NCBI GenBank assembly: GCA_003151535.1 | Contig: PLXT01000036.1 | Location: 10,564 to 35,772, forward strand | Origin: Methanobacterium sp. | GTDB taxonomy: Archaea; Methanobacteriota; Methanobacteria; Methanobacteriales; Methanobacteriaceae | DNA length: 25,209 nt | Reading direction: 5' to 3' | In this document: positions 16,649-24,890 of the stretch, one piece after another | How the letters are laid out: each line of letters starts with the position of its first letter | Position numbering within the stretch: the stretch's first letter is position 1 | Position numbers and translations under genes: made by a program | Notes under the pieces: model-generated | The model's database searches: none | What the model was told of the DNA's origin: nothing | The model's input: only the letters and a program-made list of their open reading frames with translations

Positions 16649-17523
16649 GTGAAAGGACACTGATTACCTTTTCAAAAATGCATGGTCTTGGAAATGACTA
16701 CATTGTATTTGATGAATCTGCAAAAATATTAATACCTGAAGATAAAAAGCCCGAAATTATAGAAGAAATTTGTAGAAGGGGTTTCTCTGTTGGAGCTGAT
16801 GGTGTAATATTTGTAACACCCGCAAGCATAGAAGATGCTGATATAAGATTCAGAATTTTTAATTCTGATGGAAGTGAAGCAGAAATGTGTGGAAATGGTA
16901 TAAGATGTTTTGTTAAATACGTGTATGAAAATGAGATAGTTATTAGTGATGAAATGCTTGTTGAAACTTTAGGAGGAATCAAAGAAGTTGATTTAGATGT
17001 TGAAGGAGGAGAAGTGAGGGCTTCAAGTGTTGATATGGGAGTTCCAAGTTTCAAAACATCAGATATTCCTATGATAAGTGATAAAGATGAATTTTTAGAT
17101 ACAGATCTTATTGTTGATGGTAATCCTATCAAAATGACATTAGTGAATGTGGGTAATCCTCATGCCGTTATTTTCACAGAAAATATTGAAGACATGGATC
17201 TTAATGAAATTGGCCCAATAATTGAAACACACCAGGCATTTCCACAAAAAACAAATGTTCATTTCGTTAATATTATTAACAGAAATGAGATCGAAATGAT
17301 TACGTGGGAAAGAGGAGCTGGGTTCACACTCGCATGTGGAACGGGAGCCACTGCATGTGTTAGTGCAGGTTTTAAACTTGGAAAACTTGATGAAGAAGTA
17401 GAAGTCCATCTTCCAGGAGGAGAACTTCTTATAATTGTTTTCGAAATGGATGAAGAAGTAAGGTTATTTATGGAAGGAGAAGCTGTCCTTGTATTCGATG
17501 GTGTTATGGAGATTGAGATCTAA
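16645..17523 (+). CDS. dapF: Diaminopimelate epimerase
   Basis: DapF turns LL-diaminopimelate into the meso form, the substrate of LysA, using two cysteines as acid and base without a cofactor. Both are present: Cys82 in EMCGNGIRCF and Cys231 in ACGTGATAC. The FSKMHGLGNDYI start and the GNPHAVIF segment (170-177) are family marks. The product has 292 residues, a normal length. The ATG overlaps the lysA stop (ATGA), which points to coupled translation and one operon. A T-run sits 14 bases past the stop. The gene faces cobJ across a gap that holds a set of inverted repeats. Confidence 0.96.
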   Translation: MSERTLITFSKMHGLGNDYIVFDESAKILIPEDKKPEIIEEICRRGFSVGADGVIFVTPASIEDADIRFRIFNSDGSEAEMCGNGIRCFVKYVYENEIVISDEMLVETLGGIKEVDLDVEGGEVRASSVDMGVPSFKTSDIPMISDKDEFLDTDLIVDGNPIKMTLVNVGNPHAVIFTENIEDMDLNEIGPIIETHQAFPQKTNVHFVNIINRNEIEMITWERGAGFTLACGTGATACVSAGFKLGKLDEEVEVHLPGGELLIIVFEMDEEVRLFMEGEAVLVFDGVMEIEI

Positions 17524-17537
17524 TTTAAAAAAAATAC

Positions 17538-17544
17538 TTTTTTT
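17538..17544 (+). terminator. Oligo-T terminator after lysA-dapF
   Basis: Seven T follow the dapF stop by about 14 bases, in an otherwise A-rich context. Archaeal RNA polymerase commonly stops at such T-runs. Confidence 0.4.
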
Positions 17545-17564
17545 ATAATTAATATTTTTAAGTT

Positions 17565-17716
17565 TTCCCTTCCAAGTTGGGTTTGTACGGGCTAGGTATT
17601 ATAACCCAAGTTGGAACTTGGTCTTCTATACCAAGAGATGGTTTAAAATTTTAGTGTTTTTGGGGGGGTGTAAAATAGGGTTACTAGAAATATTCCAGTA
17701 ACTCACCATCTGGGAA
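17565..17716 (+). other. Cluster of hairpins between convergent genes, possible structured RNA
   Basis: Four pairings can be seen. TTCCAAGTTGGGTT (17570-17583) faces AACCCAAGTTGGAA (17603-17616), pairing 13 of 14 with a 19-base loop. CTTGGT (17617-17622) pairs with ACCAAG (17630-17635). AGATGGT (17636-17642) pairs with ACCATCT (17705-17711). It encloses GTTACT (17680-17685) paired with AGTAAC (17697-17702), extended inside by GAA and TTC around the loop ATA. A run of seven G at 17662-17668 lies in the interior. The core CCAAGTTGG is also repeated directly at 17572-17580 and 17606-17614. No reading frame is seen here. It may be a non-coding RNA, a termination structure or a mobile-element remnant. 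The remainder of the gap to 17922 is A+T-rich with nothing I can name. Confidence 0.5.
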
Positions 17717-17922
17717 TTTGAAATTGGACGATTTACAATGTTTAGTAAATATTAGCTTCCTAATTAATATTACAAATATAATTATTAATATTATGATTAA
17801 CATCTTATATAAAAGTATTATTTATTATACACAGTCACAAAATAATATTTTTTAGCATAATAAAATAATGATTCAAAAAAAATAAGAAAATTAAATTTTA
17901 GTAACCTACATAATGATGGAAA

Positions 17923-18993
17923 CTACGATGATTCTCTAGTATTGTAAATACAATCCCTTCTTAATTTAAGGAGCTCCTTTTTATTATTCTTAAGATCATC
18001 TACCTCTTCAATTATCTGTGGTAATTTGGTCTGTATGCATTCAACAGTTTTATCATTATGTATCCATTCGCAATCTTCACAGCTCCATAAACCCTTATCT
18101 TTAATCCATTTACCGCCTGTAGAACCTTCTCCACAAGGATAAAATGGGCAGTAACAGAATTTACAGTTTTGAGGGTGATTATGGCATGGATAATATTCAC
18201 ATCCTATGTTTGGACCTTCGTTTACATCACCTTTAAGATACTTTTCATAAAATTCTCTGGAAAGTTGATGTATTGGATATGAAACCCTATAACCCCTAGG
18301 CGTTATCATATAACCTTCTTCAATGTAAGTCATTGAATTTCCAACTATAAGTGTAGTAGACATATTGATCTTACTAGTTGAAAGTTTATCAAGAGTAGTA
18401 ATGGAAACATCAACTCCATCTTCGCTACTTCTTACAATTCCAACAATTGTTTCTGGTTTTTTTGTTTCGAGTAAGATTTTAAGCGATTCCTCAAAAGGTT
18501 TCGTGCGAGTTTTACTCAGTGGATTGTAAATAGCGATAACAAAATCCGCTTCAGATGCGGCTTTAACCTTTCTTTTTATTTCAGAAATAGGTGTTAATAT
18601 GTCACTGAAACTTATAACTGCAAAATCATGCAGTGGTGCCCCTAACATGCCTGCTGAAAAATTTACTGCAGTAACGCCAGGAATAACTTCTACTTTAACT
18701 CCAGAATATTTTCCTATGATTTGGAACAGAACATTACCCATTCCAAAAACACCAGGATCTCCAGAACTTACTAGAGCAACATGTTTACCTTCTTTAGATT
18801 TAGATATTGCAAGTTCAGCACGCTTAATTTCATCACCCATTCCCTTTAATATTAGCTCTTTTCCAACGACAAGGTCTTGTATGTATTTTACATAAGATTT
18901 GTAAGTTATTATGACATCTGCTGATTTAATTGCATCTACTGCACGAAAAGTCATATCTTCTCGTGATGGACCTATACCAATAACACTGATCAT
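17923..18993 (-). CDS. cobJ: Cobalt-precorrin-3 C17-methyltransferase with Cys-rich C-terminal domain
   Basis: CobJ/CbiH methylates C-17 and contracts the corrin ring in cobalamin synthesis, using S-adenosylmethionine. The tetrapyrrole methylase fold is clear: ISVIGIGPS at the start, VSSGDPGVFGM (75-85), IPGVTAVNFSAGMLGAPLHDF (104-124), and IYNPLSKTR (155-163). The core ends near residue 245. Residues about 262-320 form an added domain with nine Cys (265, 270, 277, 280, 282, 287, 305, 308, 319) and WIH, matching the 'cysteine-rich small domain' seen in methanogen homologues. It may bind metal, perhaps an Fe-S cluster or zinc. The total is 356 residues. The ATG at 18993 follows CAGGTGAATAA. 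cbiG and cbiB lie 3-5 kb away on the same strand, so the pathway genes are close but not one operon. Confidence 0.93.
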   Translation of the reverse strand: MISVIGIGPSREDMTFRAVDAIKSADVIITYKSYVKYIQDLVVGKELILKGMGDEIKRAELAISKSKEGKHVALVSSGDPGVFGMGNVLFQIIGKYSGVKVEVIPGVTAVNFSAGMLGAPLHDFAVISFSDILTPISEIKRKVKAASEADFVIAIYNPLSKTRTKPFEESLKILLETKKPETIVGIVRSSEDGVDVSITTLDKLSTSKINMSTTLIVGNSMTYIEEGYMITPRGYRVSYPIHQLSREFYEKYLKGDVNEGPNIGCEYYPCHNHPQNCKFCYCPFYPCGEGSTGGKWIKDKGLWSCEDCEWIHNDKTVECIQTKLPQIIEEVDDLKNNKKELLKLRRDCIYNTRESS

Positions 18994-19070
18994 TTATTCA
19001 CCTGTAAATTTAATAATTAATTTTCAATAATTAATTCTATTTTCTAAACTTTAAAATAAATTAAATATAT

Positions 19071-19586
19071 TCAGAGTGTACTGCTGCTATTTCCATACAG
19101 TACACTAGTTGATGTTATATGGATAGTGTTAACATCAACTATAAGATTTCCATCTGTTAATGTGGCATTCGCTGATGCTGTAATACTATAAGTTTGGTTA
19201 GCTGTTATCACTATAGCAGTAGTATTGCTTCCAGAAACAAGGTTCTGATATCCCATTGCCGTTATATTAACAGGAAAAATACTGGTTTTGGTGCTTCCAG
19301 ATGTTTGAGCAGCTAATGACTGTACATTTATATCATAACCTGTCTTATTAGTCAATTCAGAAGCTACTGATTCATAATTAGTAATGTTCATATTAGATTG
19401 TGTATTTATAATTTGGGAACCTGATCCAAAACTTAAAAATGAGGTGACCTCTTCTATCTGCAAACCTATTAACTTTCCCACATCTGGTGCTTGGGATGTA
19501 ACGATAGTATAAGAACTTATTAGACCCGCTTCAAAGAAAACGGCAAAGAATATTATGAATAATATGATCTTCATGATTCTGGACAA
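19071..19586 (-). CDS. Small membrane-anchored or secreted protein of unknown function
   Basis: I do not recognise a family. A single hydrophobic helix (IILFIIFFAVFFEAGLISSY) near the N-terminus is an uncleaved anchor or a signal peptide. The rest, about 140 residues, is Ser/Thr/Asn-rich, poor in charge, with several NxT/S sites, as in exported archaeal proteins. It looks like a beta-rich extracellular domain. The start is TTG at 19586, since GGTGAG lies 4-5 bases upstream of it. The longer frame from TTG 19601 would hold the ribosome site inside it, and the ATG at 19574 is a second option. It is divergent from the DP1 gene across about 120 bases with a TATA-like ATAAATATAG. It follows cobJ on the same strand with a 77-base gap. 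Confidence 0.65.
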   Translation of the reverse strand: MSRIMKIILFIIFFAVFFEAGLISSYTIVTSQAPDVGKLIGLQIEEVTSFLSFGSGSQIINTQSNMNITNYESVASELTNKTGYDINVQSLAAQTSGSTKTSIFPVNITAMGYQNLVSGSNTTAIVITANQTYSITASANATLTDGNLIVDVNTIHITSTSVLYGNSSSTL

Positions 19587-19642
19587 ATATCTCACCTTCA
19601 ATTTTTAGTATCAGTAATATGGATTAACTATTATAATTAAGA

Positions 19643-19654
19643 TTATAAATATAG
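19643..19654 (+). promoter_or_regulatory. Likely TATA box of the DP1 gene
   Basis: TTATAAATATAG resembles archaeal box A and lies about 54 bases before the ATG at 19708, which leaves a short leader. The gap is shared with the divergent exported-protein gene. Confidence 0.35.
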
Positions 19655-19707
19655 TTTGAATACTCTTATTTGTATATTATGTTTAAAAAATATTTGATGG
19701 GATCAAT

Positions 19708-21216
19708 ATGAACGATGATATAATTTTAAAATTTACAAACGCCGAACTTCTCATTAATGATTCTGCATATCAAAAAATAGAACAACAAGAGAATTCTTTA
19801 CAGTTTGCAGATTCTCTAATAAAAGATGTTTCAGGCTCAAAAAGTGATCTCTTCATTTTAACAGGTGCTGTTGTAGACCAATTCCTTCAAAAAAATACCG
19901 CGAATCAAGTCATTTCTAATTATTCGCCCGAAAATGTTGGAATTATAGACGAAGGATATGATGCCATCGATAGTGTGAAAATATCACAGAACAAGCTCAT
20001 CGATGTACCATTTAATTTTCAAGTATTACAAGATGCGAGTAAAAAATCTTATACAAATGGTGAAATAAAGGATTTCACATCATATTTCAACAGTAGATTC
20101 CAAAAGTTAAAAGCTTTGTTGTTAAAAAAACCTGGCCTTCGTGATAGTTATCCTATGAAAGATGTTGGGGTACGTGATGATGTAGTTAATGTCATTGGAA
20201 TGGTAAATGACATTAGAAATACAAAAAATAACCATAAAATTATGGAAATCGAAGATGAAACAGGTTTCATTACTGTTTTGATACACAATGAAAATCATTC
20301 CCTATTTGAAATGGCTGAAAGTATTGTTAAGGATGAAGTAATTGGTGTAATTGGAAGTAAGAAAGGAACTCTTGTAATAGCCTCTGATATTATCCATCCA
20401 AGTGTTCCTAGAATTGAAGAGAAAAAAATGGATTTTTCAGCTGTTTTTATTTCTGATATTCATATTGGAAGTTCAACTTTTCTAGATAAAGAATTCCAAA
20501 GATTTATAAAATGGATCAACGGCGATTTCGGAGATGAAGAACAAAGAAACATAGCAAACGATGTTCGTTATCTTGTTATAGCTGGTGATGTGGTAGATGG
20601 AATAGGAATTTATCCACATCAAGAAGAAGAATTAACAATAAAAAATATTTATGAACAATATGAAGAAGCAGCAAGATTTTTAGGGGATATTAATGATATT
20701 AAAATTGTTATAGCGCCTGGAAACCACGATGCATCTAGACTAGCTGAACCACAACCAGCAATTCCAGAACATTACGCAGCGGATCTATACAAAATTAAAA
20801 ATGCAGAATTTGTTAGTAATCCTTCACTTGTGAGTTTAGATGGTTTCAAAACACTTATATATCATGGTAGAAGTTTTGATGATCTTGCAATGACTATAAA
20901 CGGGTTATCTCATCAAACTTCTGATCTAATAATGAGAGAACTAATTGAAAAAAGACATTTAGCACCAATATATGGGGAAAGAACGCCTCTTGCTTCTGAA
21001 TTTGAAGATCACTTGGTAATAGACGATATTCCCGACATTTTCCACACAGGCCATGTACATATTAATGCATACAAAAAGCATAAAGGCATCCATATGATAA
21101 ATTCAGGTACATTTCAGTCACAAACTGAATTCCAGAAAATATATAATATAGTACCTACATGTGCTGAAGTACCTGTTTTAAATCGAGGCGCTTTTAAAAT
21201 ACTCAAATTCACATAG
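19708..21216 (+). CDS. polB: DNA polymerase II (PolD) small subunit DP1
   Basis: DP1 is the small subunit of archaeal polymerase D, the family D replicative polymerase, and carries the 3'-5' exonuclease. An OB-fold region covers about residues 150-235. The Mre11-like calcineurin phosphoesterase domain follows, with all metal motifs in order: FISDIHIGS (Asp250, His252), IAGDVVDG (Asp294), APGNHDASR (Asn339, His340), IYHGRSFDD near 390, and HTGHVHI near 450. Since no metal ligand is lost, the proofreading activity should be alive. The length is 502 residues, and the N-terminal 140 residues include the region that interacts with other replication factors in related proteins. The ATG at 19708 follows GATGGGATCA. 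The DP2 large subunit is not in this window. Confidence 0.95.
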   Translation: MNDDIILKFTNAELLINDSAYQKIEQQENSLQFADSLIKDVSGSKSDLFILTGAVVDQFLQKNTANQVISNYSPENVGIIDEGYDAIDSVKISQNKLIDVPFNFQVLQDASKKSYTNGEIKDFTSYFNSRFQKLKALLLKKPGLRDSYPMKDVGVRDDVVNVIGMVNDIRNTKNNHKIMEIEDETGFITVLIHNENHSLFEMAESIVKDEVIGVIGSKKGTLVIASDIIHPSVPRIEEKKMDFSAVFISDIHIGSSTFLDKEFQRFIKWINGDFGDEEQRNIANDVRYLVIAGDVVDGIGIYPHQEEELTIKNIYEQYEEAARFLGDINDIKIVIAPGNHDASRLAEPQPAIPEHYAADLYKIKNAEFVSNPSLVSLDGFKTLIYHGRSFDDLAMTINGLSHQTSDLIMRELIEKRHLAPIYGERTPLASEFEDHLVIDDIPDIFHTGHVHINAYKKHKGIHMINSGTFQSQTEFQKIYNIVPTCAEVPVLNRGAFKILKFT

Positions 21217-21310
21217 ATAGGCTAATAAAATTAATTTCATAAACTTTATTTTTATTTGAGATTTAATCAAGGAGGATTTTAATATACAACGTAAAGAAAT
21301 TTTAAGGAAA

Positions 21311-21877
21311 ATGATACAAATATCAAGTTACTTATACGAAAAGGGACTGGTCCCAGGGAAATCAGGCAATATTAGTATAAGATATAAAAAAGATGAATAC
21401 GAACGTATAGCAGTCACTCCAAGCAGATTGTCTCTTAAATCTTTGGTTGAAAAGGATATTGTAATTGTTGATATGGATGAAAATAAAATTTATGAGGATA
21501 TTAAAACACCTACTTCAGAGTTGTTAATGCACCTTAAAATATACAAAGCAAGAAAAGATATTAATGCAATTGTACATACTCATTCCCCTATTGCAACAGG
21601 ATTCGCTTTTGCAGGAGAAAAAATAGAGAGAATAGAAGGTTTTGGTCCTATTAAAGATCGGTTTATACCATATGTGGATTATTATGATCCTGGTAGTGTT
21701 GAACTTGCTGAAGCAGTTTCTAAAGGATTGGAAGAAACAGACGTAGTAATTTTAAAAGAACATGGAATAGTATCCATCGGGGGAAATTTAGATGAAGCTT
21801 CTCTTCTCTCTGAATTTATTGAAGAAAGCGCTAAAACACAGTTTGTAAAAAAAGTATTAATGGCGAATAGACTCTAA
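21311..21877 (+). CDS. Class II aldolase/adducin-family protein (fuculose-1-phosphate aldolase-like)
   Basis: This is a zinc-dependent class II aldolase of the fuculose-1-phosphate type. Known methanogen relatives (such as MJ1418) cleave fuculose-1-phosphate, and in one proposal supply lactaldehyde for F420 synthesis. The features are GNIS (19-22), TPTSE with Glu70 (66-70), VHTHS with the zinc ligands His89 and His91, and EHGIVSIG with His151. From the ATG at 21311 it has 188 residues. A strong GGAGG (21271-21275) is too far upstream for that ATG. It is 8 bases before an in-frame ATA at 21284, which would add nine residues (xQRKEILRK), and no ATG, GTG or TTG exists in frame between the two. 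The 3' end overlaps the convergent UPF0147 gene by 21 bases. Confidence 0.88.
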   Translation: MIQISSYLYEKGLVPGKSGNISIRYKKDEYERIAVTPSRLSLKSLVEKDIVIVDMDENKIYEDIKTPTSELLMHLKIYKARKDINAIVHTHSPIATGFAFAGEKIERIEGFGPIKDRFIPYVDYYDPGSVELAEAVSKGLEETDVVILKEHGIVSIGGNLDEASLLSEFIEESAKTQFVKKVLMANRL

Positions 21878-22111
21878 TTCGCTTAAAACATTCCATATCA
21901 ATGTTCTAGCATGTATTGGGATGTTTGGATCATTACTAATCTCATCTAAAATAGAAATCACCGTACTTGCACGTACTGTAGGTTCGTCATCATCTTTAGA
22001 TAATAAATCCTTAGATTCCTCTGCTGCCCTTCGAATATTCCTAGGAACACTTGTATCTTCAGTTATATGTTGTAAAATTTGATTACAACGATCAAATGCA
22101 TCTTGACTCAT
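21857..22111 (-). CDS. UPF0147 family protein
   Basis: This 84-residue, all-helical, soluble protein fits UPF0147, a small family found in archaea. The conserved core is ILQHITEDTSVPRNIRRAAEE (12-32) and then VRASTVISILDEISNDPNIPIHARTLIW (46-73). Each half reads as a helical pair with a Pro turn, so the protein may be an internal repeat. GGAGG at the right spacing precedes the ATG at 22111, and a TATA-like CTATAAATATAG lies about 40 bases upstream of it. The function is unknown. The last 21 bases overlap the end of the class II aldolase gene on the other strand. Confidence 0.9.
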   Translation of the reverse strand: MSQDAFDRCNQILQHITEDTSVPRNIRRAAEESKDLLSKDDDEPTVRASTVISILDEISNDPNIPIHARTLIWNVLSELESIRH

Positions 22112-22249
22112 AATTCAGCCTCCATTTTTAAGTTAAATGTAACATCTATATTTATAGTAATAGTATTGTAAGTTATATCCATGTATTTTTATATCTTATG
22201 TTTAAAAAAGTTATGGAATATTAATATACATTGGTTAAATTATTTTTAA

Positions 22250-23242
22250 TTAATTTTTAGATACAGCCACAGCCACAGTAACTCCATTATAGGAGGTTTT
22301 TCGGAAAATCAGGATTGAATCTTCTCCTGCAGCTATTAATGAAGATGGTTCACATACACCAGGTAATCCAAATTTTTCAATTACCAAATCTGAACAAGTA
22401 ATATCATTATTCTTGAAATCTTTAATTAAGTTGGTTGGAACTATTTCAAGTGGAAGACCAAACTCCTCTGCAGCATTTATTATACCAATTTCATTTTCTT
22501 TCATTTCTCCAGTTGCAAATGAATCAATACGATCTATAGGTAAATTAAGTATTTTTAAAGCAGATTTTACACCTTCAACAACTGAACTTGTTTTGATATT
22601 CTTTCTTGATCCTAATCCCACAACTAGTTTTTTTGGCTTTAAATTAATAGTAATATCGCCGTTTGATACTGTTAAATCGTTTGATTTATTATTGATCTTA
22701 TCATAAGATTTTCTAATATCCAAATCTTCCCAAATGAAATTATATTTAGAATTAATAGCTATTTGTACCATTTCATTGTTTAATAATGCTGAATTTATAT
22801 TTTTAATCTTAGAAATATCATCGATCTTCAAATGATACTTCCTTGCAATGCAATCTACCCCAAATTTATTGTTTATATCTGTTGCAGTTGTGATAACAGA
22901 TTCACCTAGGATAATATTGGCAATTTTGATTGAAAATTCATTAGCTCCACCTAAATGTCCTGAAATAAGACTTATAACATGTTGACCCTTTTCATCAATG
23001 ATTAAGATTGCAGGATCATCTTTTTTATTTTCAATCAACTCACAAATATTCCGTATCATTATACCCGTTGCCATAATACCTATAATAAAATTATACGAAT
23101 GAAAAAAATTTTTTAAATTCTGTTTAACATTTTTATGGAATAAATCAACTCTGATTACTGTTGGATCCTGTTTAAGAGCATTTGAAATGTCCATAGCAAG
23201 CGACTGACCATTTTGAGTTATACTTAATATAGCTATTTTCAT
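22250..23242 (-). CDS. cbiG: Cobalt-precorrin-5A hydrolase
   Basis: CbiG opens the delta-lactone ring of cobalt-precorrin-5A and releases acetaldehyde in the oxygen-independent cobalamin route. The N-terminal domain has IGIMATGIMIRNI (54-66) and SGHLGGANEFS. The C-terminal domain starts with KLVVGLGSRKNIKTSSVV, and carries SFATGEMKENEIGIINAAEEFGLPLEIV and VCEPSSLIAAGED. The length of 330 residues is typical. The ATG at 23242 follows GTGATAAA, a standard methanogen ribosome site. It lies between UPF0147 and cbiB on the same strand as cbiB, 79 bases downstream of that gene, so cbiB-cbiG are likely co-transcribed. Confidence 0.93.
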   Translation of the reverse strand: MKIAILSITQNGQSLAMDISNALKQDPTVIRVDLFHKNVKQNLKNFFHSYNFIIGIMATGIMIRNICELIENKKDDPAILIIDEKGQHVISLISGHLGGANEFSIKIANIILGESVITTATDINNKFGVDCIARKYHLKIDDISKIKNINSALLNNEMVQIAINSKYNFIWEDLDIRKSYDKINNKSNDLTVSNGDITINLKPKKLVVGLGSRKNIKTSSVVEGVKSALKILNLPIDRIDSFATGEMKENEIGIINAAEEFGLPLEIVPTNLIKDFKNNDITCSDLVIEKFGLPGVCEPSSLIAAGEDSILIFRKTSYNGVTVAVAVSKN

Positions 23243-23321
23243 TTTATCACTTTCAAGATTTAGATAAATTATACGTGAATTTTGATAATTATTTTTGTTT
23301 AAATAAGTATTTTATTCAAAA

Positions 23322-24269
23322 CTATTCAAATATTTGTAATAAAATAATAAATATTAAAAATAAAAATGTTGACAAAATTAAAAATAAAATAATAGAAATT
23401 TTTGTTAATTGAATTGCTTCTGTAATTGTTTCAGATTTCAAATTGTTAATTGGGTCACCTAATTTATAACATCCTGGTTTTATAAGCTGTATACCTAAAG
23501 CACCAGCTGTTGCAGCCATAGGATATCCTGAATTTGGGCTAGGTGTCGTTTTAGCATCTCTAATCATTATTTTATATGAATTTCTCCAATTTAATTTTAG
23601 TATAAATGCTGTCAAAATAATTAATATGCCAGTAATTCTTGCAGGCAAATAATTTAAAATATCATCTAATTTTGCAGGAAACCATCCAATATTGATATTT
23701 TTAGGGTTTTTATAACCTATCATTGCATCTAGCGTATTAACAACTCGATACGTAATACCACCTAGAACTCCTAATATGAAAGTATAAAAAATTGGAGAAA
23801 CAACAGAGTCTGTAATATTTTCTGTTAAAGTTTCTATAACTGCAGAAATTATTTTATCATATGATAATTGACTTGTATCTCTACTAACAAGATAAGAAAC
23901 TGATTTCTTGGCATTATCAATATTATTATTTAGATCTGTTTTCACATTATCTGCGGAATTTATTAAAAATTTTATCGAAAATGTTGTTGATAGGAGTATA
24001 GATGAAATAATTATCATTAATATGTAATTAAACTTAAAAATCCATATAATAAATGCAAAAATCAAAGATAACAAGATTATTAAGAATATAGTTAGAAATG
24101 CACCTGCTATTCTTTTATTTAAGAAAGTATATTTTCCATTTAAATTTTTAAAAATTTCAATTATTCGCCCAATAAATACAACCGGATGGATCTTTGTTGG
24201 TAACTCGCCGAATAATAAATCTATTACAACTGCTATAAGAATAATAGCAAGAATTGATAATGGGTCCAT
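23322..24269 (-). CDS. cbiB: Adenosylcobinamide-phosphate synthase, membrane protein
   Basis: CbiB/CobD joins aminopropanol phosphate (or its analogue) to adenosylcobyric acid, at the membrane. The start DLLFGELPTKIHPVVFIG (17-34), the TLDAMIGYKN block and the PNSGYPMAATAGALGIQL block match the family. Several hydrophobic stretches (about 4-18, 60-90, 160-180, 210-225, 290-312) give a polytopic membrane protein. The length of 315 residues is standard. The ATG at 24269 follows a weak AAAAGGT ribosome site. The neighbour cbiG follows on the same strand. The upstream side is a 900-base A+T-rich region, which should hold the promoter. It also holds two 17-base direct repeats at 24508 and 24580. 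Confidence 0.92.
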   Translation of the reverse strand: MDPLSILAIILIAVVIDLLFGELPTKIHPVVFIGRIIEIFKNLNGKYTFLNKRIAGAFLTIFLIILLSLIFAFIIWIFKFNYILMIIISSILLSTTFSIKFLINSADNVKTDLNNNIDNAKKSVSYLVSRDTSQLSYDKIISAVIETLTENITDSVVSPIFYTFILGVLGGITYRVVNTLDAMIGYKNPKNINIGWFPAKLDDILNYLPARITGILIILTAFILKLNWRNSYKIMIRDAKTTPSPNSGYPMAATAGALGIQLIKPGCYKLGDPINNLKSETITEAIQLTKISIILFLILSTFLFLIFIILLQIFE

Positions 24270-24507
24270 GAAAAAACCTTTTTAATGTATTATATGTTCT
24301 ATCAGATCAAAAGATGAATTTATAATTTTATTTTATAATTAGCTTAATTGTCAATATAAATTTAAACCTTAAAAAAGTGTGGATAATTTTTTTTGAATTA
24401 ATAAATGAGAGATGTATTTCATGTGTAAAAAAAATTTTTTTCAAACTTTTTTTAATCCTGAGAAAAATTAATTTATACATAAATTATAGATCAAAATCAT
24501 TGTGAGA

Positions 24508-24524
24508 GGTGCATTGCAAGTGTA
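24508..24524 (+). repeat. Direct repeat, copy 1 (GGTGCATTGCAAGTGTA)
   Basis: This 17-base unit is repeated 72 bases further on as GGTACATTGCAAGTGTA, one mismatch. It stands out as the most G+C-rich piece in a region of A/T tracts. It may be a regulator binding site. Confidence 0.5.
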
Positions 24525-24579
24525 ACAATTTAACTAGTATGTTGTAAGAAATTTTATTTTTTTATTGAAAATTTTTAAA

Positions 24580-24596
24580 GGTACATTGCAAGTGTA
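24580..24596 (+). repeat. Direct repeat, copy 2 (GGTACATTGCAAGTGTA)
   Basis: This is the second copy, differing at one base from 24508-24524. The spacing of 72 bases is close to seven helical turns, which would place both sites on about the same side of the DNA. Confidence 0.5.
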
Positions 24597-24783
24597 TTGA
24601 TACATATTTTTGAACATAATTTCTATTGGAGTAATTTAAATTCATGATTATCTTGAAAAATCATTCAATGTATAGAAAAATAAGTATATTAACAAGATAT
24701 TATTATTTGCATTTCAATAAAAATTAATATATCGATTAAAATGTCTAATTTTCAATTTTTAAACATTTTTTTTTATTAAAAAT

Positions 24784-24890
24784 GAGGCTGTCCCATAATA
24801 CAAAATCTGGAAAAAAATAAGAATAAATAGACCTTTAAATTCAAAATAAGCAAAAATTAGCAGTGCAGAAAATATTTATGAGACAGCCTC
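24784..24890. mobile_element. MITE-like element with 15-base inverted ends
   Basis: The left end GAGGCTGTCCCATAA and the inverted right end GAGGCTGTCTCATAA match 14 of 15 bases. The 107-base element has no coding capacity and is flanked by AAAAT on both sides (24779-24783 and 24891-24895), which may be a target duplication, although AAAAT is common here. The GAGGCTGTC ends are like those of several bacterial and archaeal insertion sequences. It would be a nonautonomous relic moved by a transposase elsewhere in the genome. Confidence 0.65.

Noticed and set aside
16698..17132. 144-residue minus-strand frame inside dapF
   Set aside because: Ser/Ile-rich shadow of dapF, with no ribosome site and no family pattern.
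17565..17716. Known riboswitch in front of cobJ
   Set aside because: The element is past the 3' ends of both genes, so it cannot be a leader of cobJ, and I recognise no riboswitch core.
24427..24441. A8T7 palindrome as a replication or transcription signal
   Set aside because: In such A+T-rich DNA long A/T runs occur by chance; no origin genes or origin-box repeats are seen nearby.
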